A stretch of 47,935 nucleotides of DNA. It comes from JAJRXG01 sp964640065. GTDB taxonomy: Bacteria; Bacteroidota; Bacteroidia; Chitinophagales; Saprospiraceae. The DNA lies in NCBI GenBank assembly GCA_964640065.1, contig CAZXIE010000013.1, forward strand, positions 1 to 47,935, written 5' to 3'. Both the position numbers and the translations under genes were made by a program. The number at the start of each line of letters is the position of its first letter. Positions within the stretch are counted from its first letter, which is position 1. The notes under the pieces were generated by a model, which had not been told where the DNA came from, ran no database searches, and saw nothing but the letters and a program-made list of their open reading frames with translations. Below, piece after piece: positions 32,310 to 41,128 of this stretch.

Positions 32310-33634
32310 GACTTCTTCTTATTCATGGCAAGTATGGCCTGCTCGATACCACGCGGCGTCATAGTGTACATCTTAAAGATCTTACGCAAGATCGTAGTCG
32401 TCCATGTGATATGCCAGTGCTTTTCTGATACAGGATTGAGCCAAGCTGCTTTCTTGAACTTTTCGTTGATCCTCCCCCATGCTATGATACTTCCTTCGTG
32501 TAGTTCGTATGGTGCCATGGCTGCATCACCGATGACAAATACTCTATAGTTAGGATCTTTAGAAAGGATACGTTCGATAGGTACTTTTCTAGTACGGCGC
32601 TCATCTTCATATACATATTTGAAGATAGTATTATGGAAGTAGTAGGTCTCCAAATCATGTTGATAGCGAGTCTTCATTTTCTTGAAGAGAGCTTGTATCG
32701 CCTTGATATAGTAGTCCATCGAGTATCCACCATTATCGATCAGTAAGATAACTTGAAGCCTATCTTCTGTCTTGTCCAGTTCTACAGGTAGAAATAACCC
32801 ACCTGCTGCCACACCTTCCTTTACAGTGATGGGTATGTCGAGATATCTCTCATTGGTTTCCTCTACTACTCCTTTAAGCGAAGCCAAGGTGGCATCTATG
32901 TTATCATCACTGATGTGAGCGTCTATATCTACGGGATAGTACTGTGGGTCACCCATGACCTCTCTAGCCATCTTACCTCCACCGCTGCCTCCTACTCGTA
33001 TACCTCCCATGGCAGCACCTCCATGACCATATGGACTAACCCCACCAGTTCCTACCCAGTGACTACCTCCTTGATGATCCCTAGTCTGCTGCTCCATGAC
33101 CTTTTCCATCCGACGACGTAACTCCTCTAGATCCACAAATCTATAGTCTGCCGCTTTCTCTAGAAGACGATCAGCATTGGCATCATCACCGTTGCCGCGA
33201 TTATTATCATCAGCTCGATCGGGATCATCTTCATTCAAGATTTTCTCGCCATCGATAACTCTCTTGATATCAAAGGTGGTGGTATGGACCTCATCCAAAA
33301 ACTGATTAATTAGGTCATCGACGTCCATCTCTCTTCTGCGATCATCACCTTGAAAAAAATCATCCACCCAGTCTTTAAAAGTGTCAGATCGACCGATAGC
33401 ATCGCTGAGTCGCTCTCCGGGTTTGATGTCCACACCAACAAAGTAATCATAGAATGCCTGCGTATATGGCCCTATGTGAGTAGGATCTTTTACAACCGAA
33501 CCTTTAAAGAAAGTATAGATATCTCCTACAGTTCCTATCAGTTGTTTGTCCAGCGCTTTCTGAAGTAATAGCAGCGACCTTACATCCGCATGGACGCCAT
33601 AACTTCTACATACTTCTGGAAAACTCTCAAACAT
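32306..33634 (-). CDS. VWA-domain (CoxE-like) protein, partner of a MoxR ATPase
   Basis: A 442-residue protein. The N-terminal part is acidic (DDRRREMDVDDLINQFLDE and similar) and a Gly-rich stretch lies near 200-225 (GGVSPYGHGGAAMGG). The von Willebrand A domain begins with VILLIDNGGYSMDYYIKAI near 290. The usual MIDAS DxSxS is replaced by DNGGYS, a form I have seen in CoxE-like partners of MoxR ATPases, so metal binding may be altered but not lost. The second half (IFKYVYEDERRTRKVPIERI, FVIGDAAMAPYEL) completes the fold. It sits 11 bp downstream of the MoxR gene, so they act as a pair, probably remodelling or metal-loading a client. Confidence 0.85.
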   Translation of the reverse strand: MFESFPEVCRSYGVHADVRSLLLLQKALDKQLIGTVGDIYTFFKGSVVKDPTHIGPYTQAFYDYFVGVDIKPGERLSDAIGRSDTFKDWVDDFFQGDDRRREMDVDDLINQFLDEVHTTTFDIKRVIDGEKILNEDDPDRADDNNRGNGDDANADRLLEKAADYRFVDLEELRRRMEKVMEQQTRDHQGGSHWVGTGGVSPYGHGGAAMGGIRVGGSGGGKMAREVMGDPQYYPVDIDAHISDDNIDATLASLKGVVEETNERYLDIPITVKEGVAAGGLFLPVELDKTEDRLQVILLIDNGGYSMDYYIKAIQALFKKMKTRYQHDLETYYFHNTIFKYVYEDERRTRKVPIERILSKDPNYRVFVIGDAAMAPYELHEGSIIAWGRINEKFKKAAWLNPVSEKHWHITWTTTILRKIFKMYTMTPRGIEQAILAMNKKKS

Positions 33635-33645
33635 CTTATCTCATG

Positions 33646-34581
33646 TTAATATCGTGATGCACCTCCCGGTGACGCTAGATCATCTTTTAGATTACGCTCT
33701 ACTCTGCGTATATCATCTTGTGTCTTAATCAACGCACCTAGACCATCTAACTTTTTGATGCGCTGGATAGTTTCTTCTTTAGAAGTGTGCGTCTGCATAT
33801 ACTTTAACCAGTTAAGCAGCTCTCTAGTTGAAGGTGCTCTTTCTAATCCTAGCTGTCGGAGTTGATAAAAGACATCGATCGCCTGACTAACTATATCATC
33901 ATCTGCCTTAGGATAGTGCTTATTAACGATACTTCTCATCGTCTCCGGTGGAGGAAATGCGATATAGTGATATATACATCTTCCCTTGAAAGCAGTCGGT
34001 AGTTCTTGCTCACGGTTACTCGTGATCACGATGGCTGGCATATCTTCTTCAGAGACCTCTACGACTTCACCAGACTCTGGCATAACAAACTTTCGATGGC
34101 TCAGCGCATAGAGCAAGTCATTAGGAAACTCGCGCGGTGCCTTGTCTATCTCATCGATAAGGAGGACACTGTTAGGCATCTTGTAGGCTTTCGCTGCAGG
34201 ACCTAACAGTACATAATCCTCTAACCTCTCTGTACTTCTACCGCTAGTACTGAGTTTTGTATCTAATCCCTTCTCATCACGCTGCGCATTGAGTACTTCT
34301 ATCTGCGAATCCCTCAGGTACTTCACATGATCAAATCTTGCAACGAACTGATCTACAGTGCTCTTCGACCCCACAGGGTATACATGGATAGGTATATCTC
34401 GATCCGTCGAATACTGGATCGGTAATTCTGTCTTTCCTGTACCAGGTTCCCCCTCTATAAGAAGAGGCATGCCAAGCACTCTAGACATATGAAAGGCCTG
34501 TGCTAACTCTCTGTCGCACAAATATTTATCCGAACCTTCCCACAATGTAGTTTCTGCCATATTATATCTTGATACGTCCAA
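33646..34581 (-). CDS. MoxR-type AAA+ ATPase
   Basis: A 311-residue AAA+ protein. Walker A is GEPGTGKTELPIQYS near 40, with Walker B SVLLIDEIDKAPREFPND near 139. Sensor-1 VITSNREQELP and the GRCIYHYIAFPPPE block lie near 182-210, and the lid contains the sensor-2 region STRELLNWLKYM near 255. The absence of a second ATPase domain and the VWA partner directly downstream place it in the MoxR group, which assembles or activates metalloenzymes and other complexes with VWA proteins. No client enzyme is encoded next to it. Confidence 0.93.
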   Translation of the reverse strand: MDVSRYNMAETTLWEGSDKYLCDRELAQAFHMSRVLGMPLLIEGEPGTGKTELPIQYSTDRDIPIHVYPVGSKSTVDQFVARFDHVKYLRDSQIEVLNAQRDEKGLDTKLSTSGRSTERLEDYVLLGPAAKAYKMPNSVLLIDEIDKAPREFPNDLLYALSHRKFVMPESGEVVEVSEEDMPAIVITSNREQELPTAFKGRCIYHYIAFPPPETMRSIVNKHYPKADDDIVSQAIDVFYQLRQLGLERAPSTRELLNWLKYMQTHTSKEETIQRIKKLDGLGALIKTQDDIRRVERNLKDDLASPGGASRY

Positions 34582-34783
34582 AGTTAGCCCATCTACAGGC
34601 TTTTATCGGTTCCACTTTCGTAAATAATTGTCAACAGACAAGTCCGGATTAGAGATGTTAAAGCCGTGTATGTATTACGAATATTTTTAATATGTCGCTT
34701 TTTATGCTAAATTTACAGTCTCTAGCTTCCTTTTTGTGAAGGTTCGCATAGGGGTCTAGTATCATTTAAAGTGTTATAAAGTT

Positions 34784-35305
34784 GTGAACGAGAGTCCATT
34801 TAAAGAATCAAACTTTGAAGACGTCTTCAAAACGTATTTCGGCCCCCTCTGTAACTATGTAAATAGTTTCATAAAGGACTGGGAAGCCAGTCGCGAAATC
34901 GTGCAAGGGACATTTTTAAAAGTTTGGGAAAATCGAGACAGTATTGATGTCAATACTTCAGCGAAGAGTTATCTATACTCTGCTGTGAGAAATCGTATGA
35001 TAGATCACATCAGAGCCAACAAAAAGCTGGATGACTACAAAAGCACTGTCAATGTGGATGACATAGACGAGAATATCACTCATATGAACTCATACCTCAT
35101 AAGAGAAGAGATTCTGAAATCTATGGACAAGTTGAAACCCAAAATGAGAAAGATATTCTCGCTGAGTAAAATTGAAGGATTGACGTACAATGAAATTGCC
35201 GCCTATCTCAACATCTCCAAACGGGCTGTTGAAGACAATGTAGCAAAGGCATTACGGCTTCTGAAAGAGGATCTCCAAGAGAATGAAGTTCTATTTACAA
35301 CATAA
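34784..35305 (+). CDS. ECF-family RNA polymerase sigma factor
   Basis: A 173-residue sigma-70-family factor (ECF group). It starts with GTG at 34784 because no earlier ATG is in frame. Region 2 has FKTYFGPLCNYVNSFIKDWE and GTFLKVWENRD, then AKSYLYSAVRNRMIDHIR. Region 4 has MRKIFSLSKIEGLTYNEIAAYLN with the recognition helix SKRAVEDNVAKAL. It is the FecI/SigB-like class typical of Bacteroidota. It lies 64 bp before a FecR-type anti-sigma gene. The 202 bp upstream carry no gene; a TAAATTTA element at about 34707 may be part of a promoter. Confidence 0.93.
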   Translation: MNESPFKESNFEDVFKTYFGPLCNYVNSFIKDWEASREIVQGTFLKVWENRDSIDVNTSAKSYLYSAVRNRMIDHIRANKKLDDYKSTVNVDDIDENITHMNSYLIREEILKSMDKLKPKMRKIFSLSKIEGLTYNEIAAYLNISKRAVEDNVAKALRLLKEDLQENEVLFTT

Positions 35306-35368
35306 AAACAATTGAAAAAATGTGGCATACGTTTTATCGTACGTCATAATCACAGCAGATTAACTAAA

Positions 35369-36796
35369 ATGTCAGGTATAAAAGAGCAAGATATACTGAG
35401 ACTCCTTAGAGGCGAGGCATCGCCGAAGAAGCTAAAAAAGCTAGAAGCTTGGGCTTCCGAAGATGTCGATAATGCCACTGATTTGGAGTTGTACCAAACC
35501 ATCTTCGATGAGGCTGAACACCTCAACTCGTACCAAAAGGTCGATGCCGACATGGAATGGGAGTCTTTCTCTAAAGCTCTTCATAATTCAGTAACAGATA
35601 CAGAGCTCCTCCACTACTTCGATGGTCTAGCTAGTCCTGTCGAAAGGAAAAAAGTAGATGAATGGAGAGGTTTTTCAAAAAGTAATACAGAAGAGTTCTC
35701 TTCATTTAACAAGATTATATCTGAGAGTTCTCGACTTAACGAGTATAAGACAGTAGATGTACAAGCTGAGTGGTCAGCCTTTAGTGATATGATCAAAGGC
35801 AAGTCAACTCCAGCTAATTTAACAGCAGTAAGCGCAGCCCCAATAGCTGCAGGTACTGCAGTATTGGCAACGAAGCCAAGCACACCAACACCTACTATAA
35901 CTCCAGTCAACACGACTGCATCTACACCTACCTATACCCCTCCGACAACACCTTCTCAGCCAACTGTGGCTAAAGAAGTGAAGATGGAGCCAGTAGCACC
36001 TGTAGTTGTTGAAGAAAAGGACAACCAACGATTCATGTGGCGATCGCTCGCCGTAGCAGCGTCATTGTTCTTAATAGGATTTGCAGGTTTTAATCTATAC
36101 AATGGTAAAGGTCTGTTTGGTACCGGAGGTGCAAATGGTGATTTGTATGCAACATTTGCGACAGCGGACCTACCTGATGGTATCACAATAAGTGATGGAT
36201 CTATATTAGATCTAGAAAGTGAGTCTGCCATAAAGTACTTCAAAGACATAAACCAGATCAATACTAGAAACGTCGAACTTGATGGACGCGGAGTATTTGA
36301 TATCGCACATAACGCCGACAAACCATTTATCCTAACTACTAAGAATAGTGGTATCGGAGTAAGAGTCCTTGGTACTAAGTTCCGTATAGAAGGAGGACGA
36401 GATGAGTTTGTTGAAATCATAGAAAATATAGAAGGTAGTGTCCGAGCATACTCCCTAGAAGATCCAAATACATTTGTAGTACTTACGCAAGGTGATAGAT
36501 ATGGATGGGATGGTCATCAGTTTATTGATCTCAATGATGTCGAAGAAGAGTACTTCGGGCAAGACTACGATATACTTTATGTGCTTGATTACCTCATGGA
36601 ACAGTCTGACTGGAAAGTCATCAGTGGCTCAGAGATAGAGTTTAATCCGGAAGGCGTTGTCAACATAGACTTAAGTAAGTCTTACGAAGAGATCCTTGAA
36701 GATCTATCTGAAAGAGCAGACTTCCAGTATATCGATCGCGATTGTGATGGATGCTATGAGGTCCGAAAGTTCTTAGCACCGTCTAGCGAGTACTAA
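35369..36796 (+). CDS. FecR-type anti-sigma factor with two N-terminal sigma-binding-like segments
   Basis: A 475-residue protein from the ATG at 35369. The longer upstream frame has no resemblance to the family and starts inside the intergenic region. Residues 1-75 (LRLLRGEASPKKLKKLEAWA, FDEAEHLNSYQKVDADMEWE) and about 80-150 (LLHYFDGLASPVERKKVDEW, ISESSRLNEYKTVDVQAEWS) are two copies of the same segment. Each resembles the short N-terminal cytoplasmic domain that binds the sigma factor. A Thr/Pro linker follows, then one membrane helix (about 222-245), a FecR domain (GRGVFDIAHNADKPFILTT, GIGVRVLGTKFRI, about 265-375) and a C-terminal DUF4974/STN-like domain. It would hold the preceding sigma factor at the inner membrane. 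No SusC/SusD pair follows, so the signal partner is elsewhere. Confidence 0.9.
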   Translation: MSGIKEQDILRLLRGEASPKKLKKLEAWASEDVDNATDLELYQTIFDEAEHLNSYQKVDADMEWESFSKALHNSVTDTELLHYFDGLASPVERKKVDEWRGFSKSNTEEFSSFNKIISESSRLNEYKTVDVQAEWSAFSDMIKGKSTPANLTAVSAAPIAAGTAVLATKPSTPTPTITPVNTTASTPTYTPPTTPSQPTVAKEVKMEPVAPVVVEEKDNQRFMWRSLAVAASLFLIGFAGFNLYNGKGLFGTGGANGDLYATFATADLPDGITISDGSILDLESESAIKYFKDINQINTRNVELDGRGVFDIAHNADKPFILTTKNSGIGVRVLGTKFRIEGGRDEFVEIIENIEGSVRAYSLEDPNTFVVLTQGDRYGWDGHQFIDLNDVEEEYFGQDYDILYVLDYLMEQSDWKVISGSEIEFNPEGVVNIDLSKSYEEILEDLSERADFQYIDRDCDGCYEVRKFLAPSSEY

Positions 36797-36946
36797 TCAC
36801 AGTCTTTGCAGCATCAAATTCAGCTGCTGCCTAATTCATTATACAGTCATAGGTTTTACATCAAGTAGATCAAGAAGATGCTTTTGAGTAGCTATTCTTA
36901 TCCGTGACCGTAAGCGAAAACATCTCTTTTCACCTAGATAAGAGAC

Positions 36947-36979
36947 ATAAAAAAGACTTCTCTGATGGAGAAGTCTTCT
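36947..36979 (-). terminator. Terminator of the rimO-msrB operon
   Basis: On the minus strand AAGACTTCTC pairs perfectly with GAGAAGTCTT (10 bp, 5-nt loop), followed by six T. It lies about 50 bp after the msrB stop. Confidence 0.88.
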
Positions 36980-37025
36980 AAGTCTTAATTGTCTTTACTT
37001 CTCGGTGCAATGCACCTCATAGACA

Positions 37026-37571
37026 TTACTTAACATCTGTTTCAGAGTCAGAAGTCACTGGTACAAAATCTAATGATACTGCATTAATACAGTATCTAAG
37101 ACCTGTTGGTCGAGGACCATCTGGAAATACGTGCCCAAGATGACCATCACACTGCGCGCACATCACTTCAGTACGAGCATATCCGATATGATAATCAGTC
37201 TCTTCTTTGATAAACTCTTCTTTCACTGGCTGAAAGTAACTAGGCCATCCAGTGCCGCTTTCAAACTTAGTGTCAGAAGCAAACAAAGGCAGACCACAGG
37301 CTCTACATACATAGAGGCCATCTTCCTTATTATTGAGTAAGTCTCCAGTGCCAGGTCTTTCAGTACCCTTGTTTCTGATGACATAGTACTCTTGATCACT
37401 CAGCTCTTGCTTCCACTCTTCGTCGCTTTTTTCGACTCTTGTGATTTCGTCTGGGATAACACTTGACCATTCTTGTGTAGATGCTGGTGCATTATACTGC
37501 TTGGATGAAGTCTGACAAGATGTAGACAGAGCCAGTATCATCAGCAGGCCTAATATTGAGGAAATTCTCAT
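37026..37571 (-). CDS. msrB: Peptide-methionine (R)-S-oxide reductase, lipoprotein form
   Basis: A 181-residue MsrB with an N-terminal lipoprotein signal (LLMILALSTSC, Cys at 19). The enzyme domain has two zinc CxxC pairs (VCRACG and MCAQCDG), FESGTGWPSYFQP near 110, GHLGHVFPDGPRPTGLRYC near 145, and the catalytic Cys in RYCINAVSLDF. It reduces methionine-R-sulfoxide in proteins. The lipid anchor places it in the periplasm or outer envelope, where oxidised envelope proteins are the substrates. It is the last gene of a three-gene minus-strand run with RimO. Confidence 0.95.
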   Translation of the reverse strand: MRISSILGLLMILALSTSCQTSSKQYNAPASTQEWSSVIPDEITRVEKSDEEWKQELSDQEYYVIRNKGTERPGTGDLLNNKEDGLYVCRACGLPLFASDTKFESGTGWPSYFQPVKEEFIKEETDYHIGYARTEVMCAQCDGHLGHVFPDGPRPTGLRYCINAVSLDFVPVTSDSETDVK

Positions 37572-37592
37572 GATTATAAATATTTACGGTTT

Positions 37593-38081
37593 TTAAGAAT
37601 TTTTATCTTTTAGGTCTTCACCTCGTAATCTCGAATCTTGCTCTTGAGCTATCTGAACGATCTTACGCATGGCTCTGACCATACAAAGGAACAACAGATA
37701 TCCAAACGTGAAAACGACATATATCCATCTAAAAGATTTCGCTTCATACACGTTTAGTCCGCTGAACAACCAAGCTACGAAACCTCCAAAGACCAAAACT
37801 GCCATATAACACATGATCGAACCACCCCAGTATTTGTTTTGATCTTTTGCGGCAAGACTCAGTATGCTATTAGCGATGCCGAATAAGAAGGTGAAGGCAG
37901 CAGCTACTGTCCATGGAAAGTAATCCTGTAGTTCATAGATACCTATCCAACTTGGGATCATAAACAACACAATCGTCACTGGAAGTGCCACTGCGAAGAC
38001 GATAGCTTGTCTTACGGGATGTACCTCTTGTTCGAATGGTGATGGACTGTCCACTGCTTTCCTATTACCAAATGGTAACAC
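37593..38081 (-). CDS. Four-helix membrane protein of unknown function
   Basis: A 162-residue protein with four predicted membrane helices (IVFAVALPVTIVLFMIPSWI, TVAAAFTFLFGIANSILSLA, MCYMAVLVFGGFVAWLFSGL, WIYVVFTFGYLLFLCMVRAM) and a charged C-terminal tail. It has a short polar N-terminus (DSPSPFEQEVHPVRQ). No family was recognised, although similar short membrane proteins are frequent in Bacteroidota. It sits 20 bp after rimO and 21 bp before msrB, so it is part of that operon. Confidence 0.75.
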   Translation of the reverse strand: MLPFGNRKAVDSPSPFEQEVHPVRQAIVFAVALPVTIVLFMIPSWIGIYELQDYFPWTVAAAFTFLFGIANSILSLAAKDQNKYWGGSIMCYMAVLVFGGFVAWLFSGLNVYEAKSFRWIYVVFTFGYLLFLCMVRAMRKIVQIAQEQDSRLRGEDLKDKNS

Positions 38082-38101
38082 AATCGATTATATAATGTTG
38101 T

Positions 38102-39412
38102 CTAACTGACGGGTGAGCCATAGATATCAAAATCCTCAGCTCCAGTAATCTTAATCTTAGCAAAGTCTCCTATCCTAGTGTAATGCTCACTTGCATCTAT
38201 GAGTACTTCGTTATCTACCTCAGGGCTATCATATTCTGTTCTCCCGATAAAGTAGCCACCTTCTTTTCTGTCGATTAAGACTTTGTACTCCTTACCGACC
38301 ATCTCTTCATTGTGCTCGAAAGATATGATCTGCTGGATATCCATGAGCTCCTGTGCTCGCTCTGCCTTTAGCTCTGGTGACACGTCATCTACTGACTCAT
38401 AAGCACCCGTATCTTCCTCATGGCTATACTGAAAGACCCCTAGCCTATCAAAGCGCATATCTTCTACGAACTTGCAAAGCTCCTGAAACTCTGCCTCCGT
38501 CTCTCCTGGAAATCCAACCAACATCGTCGTCCTGATAGCTATATCTGGCACTATACGTCTTGCCTCCTGTATGAGCTCTCTCATCTCAGCTTGAGTTATC
38601 TGTCTCTTCATCCTGAAGAGTGTGTCGTCATGTGCGTGCTGCAGTGGTATGTCTAGATAATTACACACCTTAGGAAGCTCTGCCATCGTCTCTAGCACAT
38701 CAAGAGGAAACTTCGTCGGATATGCATAATGCAGCCTGATCCACTCTATTCCTTCTACAGCTGATAAGGCATGTAGTAACTCTGACAGCGCTCTCTTCTT
38801 ATAGATATCTAATCCGTAGTAGGTAAGTTCTTGAGCTATAAGCATAACCTCCTTCACTCCGTACTTCGCTAGATTAGCAGCTTCTTTTACAAGATCATCG
38901 ATGGTTCTCGATCTGTGCTTACCCCTCATAAGTGGTATCGCACAGAATGTACAAGTTCGATTACAACCCTCCGAGATCTTGAGATAGGCATAGTGAGAAA
39001 GTGTTGAGATCTTCCTTTCACCGATGAGTTCATGCTTATAGTCTGCTCCAAATCGCGCTAAGAGCGCCGGAAGCTCCATTGTACCGAAGTAAGCATCTAC
39101 TTCAGGGATCTCTGTCTCGAGGTCATCTTTATATCTCTGTGATAAGCATCCAGTTACATATAACTTGTCGATACCTCCTGCCTTTTTTCGCTGAGCTTGG
39201 GAAAGGATCGTATTGACAGACTCCTCCTTTGCAAGATCGATAAAACCGCACGTGTTTACTATGATTACATTGGCCTCTTTATCTTGATCTTCATGATAGG
39301 CTTCGATATCATTACCTTGTAACTGAGTTACGATATTTTCAGAGTCAACAACATTCTTGGAGCATCCAAGCGTGATAACCTCTACCTTATCCTTTAATGT
39401 CTTCGTCTTCAT
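38102..39412 (-). CDS. rimO: Ribosomal protein S12 methylthiotransferase RimO
   Basis: A 436-residue radical-SAM enzyme. The N-terminal MTTase domain has LGCSKNVVDSENI near 16, VNTCGFIDLAKEESVN near 52 and VTGCLSQRY near 86, which supply three cysteines for the auxiliary cluster. The radical-SAM motif CNRTCTFCAIP (CxxxCxxC) is near 148, and a C-terminal TRAM domain completes it. It adds a methylthio group to the conserved Asp of ribosomal protein S12. The LGCSKN motif and length separate RimO from MiaB. Confidence 0.96.
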   Translation of the reverse strand: MKTKTLKDKVEVITLGCSKNVVDSENIVTQLQGNDIEAYHEDQDKEANVIIVNTCGFIDLAKEESVNTILSQAQRKKAGGIDKLYVTGCLSQRYKDDLETEIPEVDAYFGTMELPALLARFGADYKHELIGERKISTLSHYAYLKISEGCNRTCTFCAIPLMRGKHRSRTIDDLVKEAANLAKYGVKEVMLIAQELTYYGLDIYKKRALSELLHALSAVEGIEWIRLHYAYPTKFPLDVLETMAELPKVCNYLDIPLQHAHDDTLFRMKRQITQAEMRELIQEARRIVPDIAIRTTMLVGFPGETEAEFQELCKFVEDMRFDRLGVFQYSHEEDTGAYESVDDVSPELKAERAQELMDIQQIISFEHNEEMVGKEYKVLIDRKEGGYFIGRTEYDSPEVDNEVLIDASEHYTRIGDFAKIKITGAEDFDIYGSPVS

Positions 39413-39470
39413 GTGATGGCAAAGATACCACCATAGTATGATCTAACGTTTTTGTTTTACAGCACTGACT

Positions 39471-40151
39471 ATGTATAAGCTTTCGATTCTAATTTTATTC
39501 ATTACTTGTTCTTACTCTCTCCATGGGCAGTGGGGAGTCCGAGCTGGATTCAATATCAATAATACCAGCTCTTGGGATGAGTATTTCAGTACTGTAGAGA
39601 ATAGGCCTCAGTCCGTATTTGAAAGCTCCGTGAGTTTTGAAGTCGACTACTGGACACGTCTTCGTAACCAAAGGATAGAGTTCTATCCTTATCTCTCATT
39701 TCATCAAGCAACATCAGAGTTAGCTGTATCGAGGACATCGCTCACTCTGCGACAGATCGGTGGAGGGGTAAAAACTCACATTTACCTTTTCGATCTGATT
39801 GATGATTGTGACTGCCCTACCTTCAGCAAACAAGGTGGACTCGTAAAAAAGGGATTCTTCTTTTTGGGTGGCATCGGCGTAGACTTTGCTCAGAAGGCGG
39901 TTGCGGATGAAGCCCTTAGAGATGGCAACATAGATGTCAGAGGCACTATCGGTATTGGATTAGATATTGGCCTGAATGACCTCGTGACTATATCTCCTTT
40001 TGTCGCTTTTAATCGATACTTTGATGTCTCATGGCATGAGATAGGTAACTCGTTTGGGCAACCGGGCGTGGATGCTTCTTCTAATATTAATCAACTCCAG
40101 ATAGGAGTTAGGATAGGATTTCGACCAGACTACGGGAACAGAAGATTCTGA
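39471..40151 (+). CDS. Outer-membrane beta-barrel protein (porin-like family)
   Basis: A 226-residue protein with a signal peptide (MYKLSILILFITCSYSLHGQ). The mature part begins WGVRAGFNINNTSS and ends with alternating aromatic strands (LGLNDLVTISPFVAFNRYF, INQLQIGVRIGFRP). These fit an eight-stranded beta-barrel of the OMP_b-brl type. One cysteine pair (DDCDCP) sits in a loop. No substrate can be given. Its stop codon directly abuts the stop of the convergent CAP gene, with no spacer at all. Confidence 0.78.
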   Translation: MYKLSILILFITCSYSLHGQWGVRAGFNINNTSSWDEYFSTVENRPQSVFESSVSFEVDYWTRLRNQRIEFYPYLSFHQATSELAVSRTSLTLRQIGGGVKTHIYLFDLIDDCDCPTFSKQGGLVKKGFFFLGGIGVDFAQKAVADEALRDGNIDVRGTIGIGLDIGLNDLVTISPFVAFNRYFDVSWHEIGNSFGQPGVDASSNINQLQIGVRIGFRPDYGNRRF

Positions 40152-40646
40152 TTACTTAGAGACGATCCCCTTAGGCACACCCGTAAAACTTTGTGCCCAG
40201 TATCTCCGATGCTTAGATAATCCCATCTTATTCATATCTGGGTGCATGAGCATCTTACAGTGCGAAGGGCTTTCTTTCCAAGCTTCAAGTACTTGATAAA
40301 AATCATCGTAACCGTGAGCAAGATTTTCTCCGATAGTAATCCAATCGTATCCGGCGTTATCAAGTCTATCTCCTAGATCTTCTCCTTCTCTAGACACATG
40401 ATCAAAGTGATCGTACTTAGCCATATATCTGGCATACTTATTAGAAACCAAGTGTAGGCCGGGATCCCACGAAACTCGGTCTACTGGGGGCATCCATTTG
40501 CCACCACAGATACATCCAGAAGCTCGTAGTTCATTGACTTCGCTGATGACTTTACGAATGGATTCTTTGGATGGTTGAGCCATTAGGCTCTGTGAGACCA
40601 GAAGAAAAGCTATACAAATAGTAAAAGATACCTTGACCTTATTCAT
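40152..40646 (-). CDS. Secreted CAP (SCP/PR-1) domain protein
   Basis: A 164-residue protein with a signal peptide (SFTICIAFLLVSQSLMAQ). The CAP domain shows VISEVNELRASGCICGG near 33, LVSNKYARYMAKYDHFDHVS near 68 (with the active-groove His), GYDWITIGENLAHGYD near 98 and AWKESPSHCKMLMHPDM near 121. These are the four canonical CAP motifs. Bacterial CAP proteins are secreted; catalytic role is unclear. The start overlaps the phosphatase stop by 4 bp. It is the last gene in the dnaE-led operon. Confidence 0.9.
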   Translation of the reverse strand: MNKVKVSFTICIAFLLVSQSLMAQPSKESIRKVISEVNELRASGCICGGKWMPPVDRVSWDPGLHLVSNKYARYMAKYDHFDHVSREGEDLGDRLDNAGYDWITIGENLAHGYDDFYQVLEAWKESPSHCKMLMHPDMNKMGLSKHRRYWAQSFTGVPKGIVSK

Positions 40647-41101
40647 GCGCGTGCGACGTGTGTACTGATAAGTGCATCTATGGCTCGATCCAGTAAGTCA
40701 TACACATTAGCAAAGCTATTATCGTAGTATGGATCCGGAACCGCCATGTTCTGCTCAGGATAAACGTAATTAAGGATGAGCTTTATTTTATCCTCTTGAC
40801 TTTTATCTGTACAAAGCGATCTTGCATTTTGAAAATTACTGCTATCCATCACTAGGATCAGATCAAACTTATCGAGATCTGAGCTCACAAACTGCCTTGC
40901 TCTTTGACTTGTGATATCGATATTATGCTTGCTGCCTTCCGCTATAGAGCGCACATCGGGCTGATCTCCGATGTGATAAGCAGATGTACCCGCGCTATCG
41001 ACTTCCCATGAGAGGTCTTGCTCTTTTATTTTATTTTCTAGGATACCTTGGGCAAGTGGCGAGCGGCAGATGTTACCAAGACAGACCATCAGAATCTTCA
41101 T
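40643..41101 (-). CDS. Low-molecular-weight protein-tyrosine phosphatase
   Basis: A 152-residue enzyme. The P-loop CLGNICRS (Cys7-X5-Arg13) starts the protein, as in the family, and the general acid is the Asp of PDPYYDNSF near 121. It has ITSQRARQF near 66 and VMDSSNFQNA near 85, with typical length. It dephosphorylates Tyr residues, often of polysaccharide-export kinases. No kinase gene is adjacent. It is co-transcribed with the CAP gene (4-bp overlap). Confidence 0.95.
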   Translation of the reverse strand: MKILMVCLGNICRSPLAQGILENKIKEQDLSWEVDSAGTSAYHIGDQPDVRSIAEGSKHNIDITSQRARQFVSSDLDKFDLILVMDSSNFQNARSLCTDKSQEDKIKLILNYVYPEQNMAVPDPYYDNSFANVYDLLDRAIDALISTHVARA

Positions 41102-41128
41102 ACTTCTATAACGGAAGAGTCACAAAAG

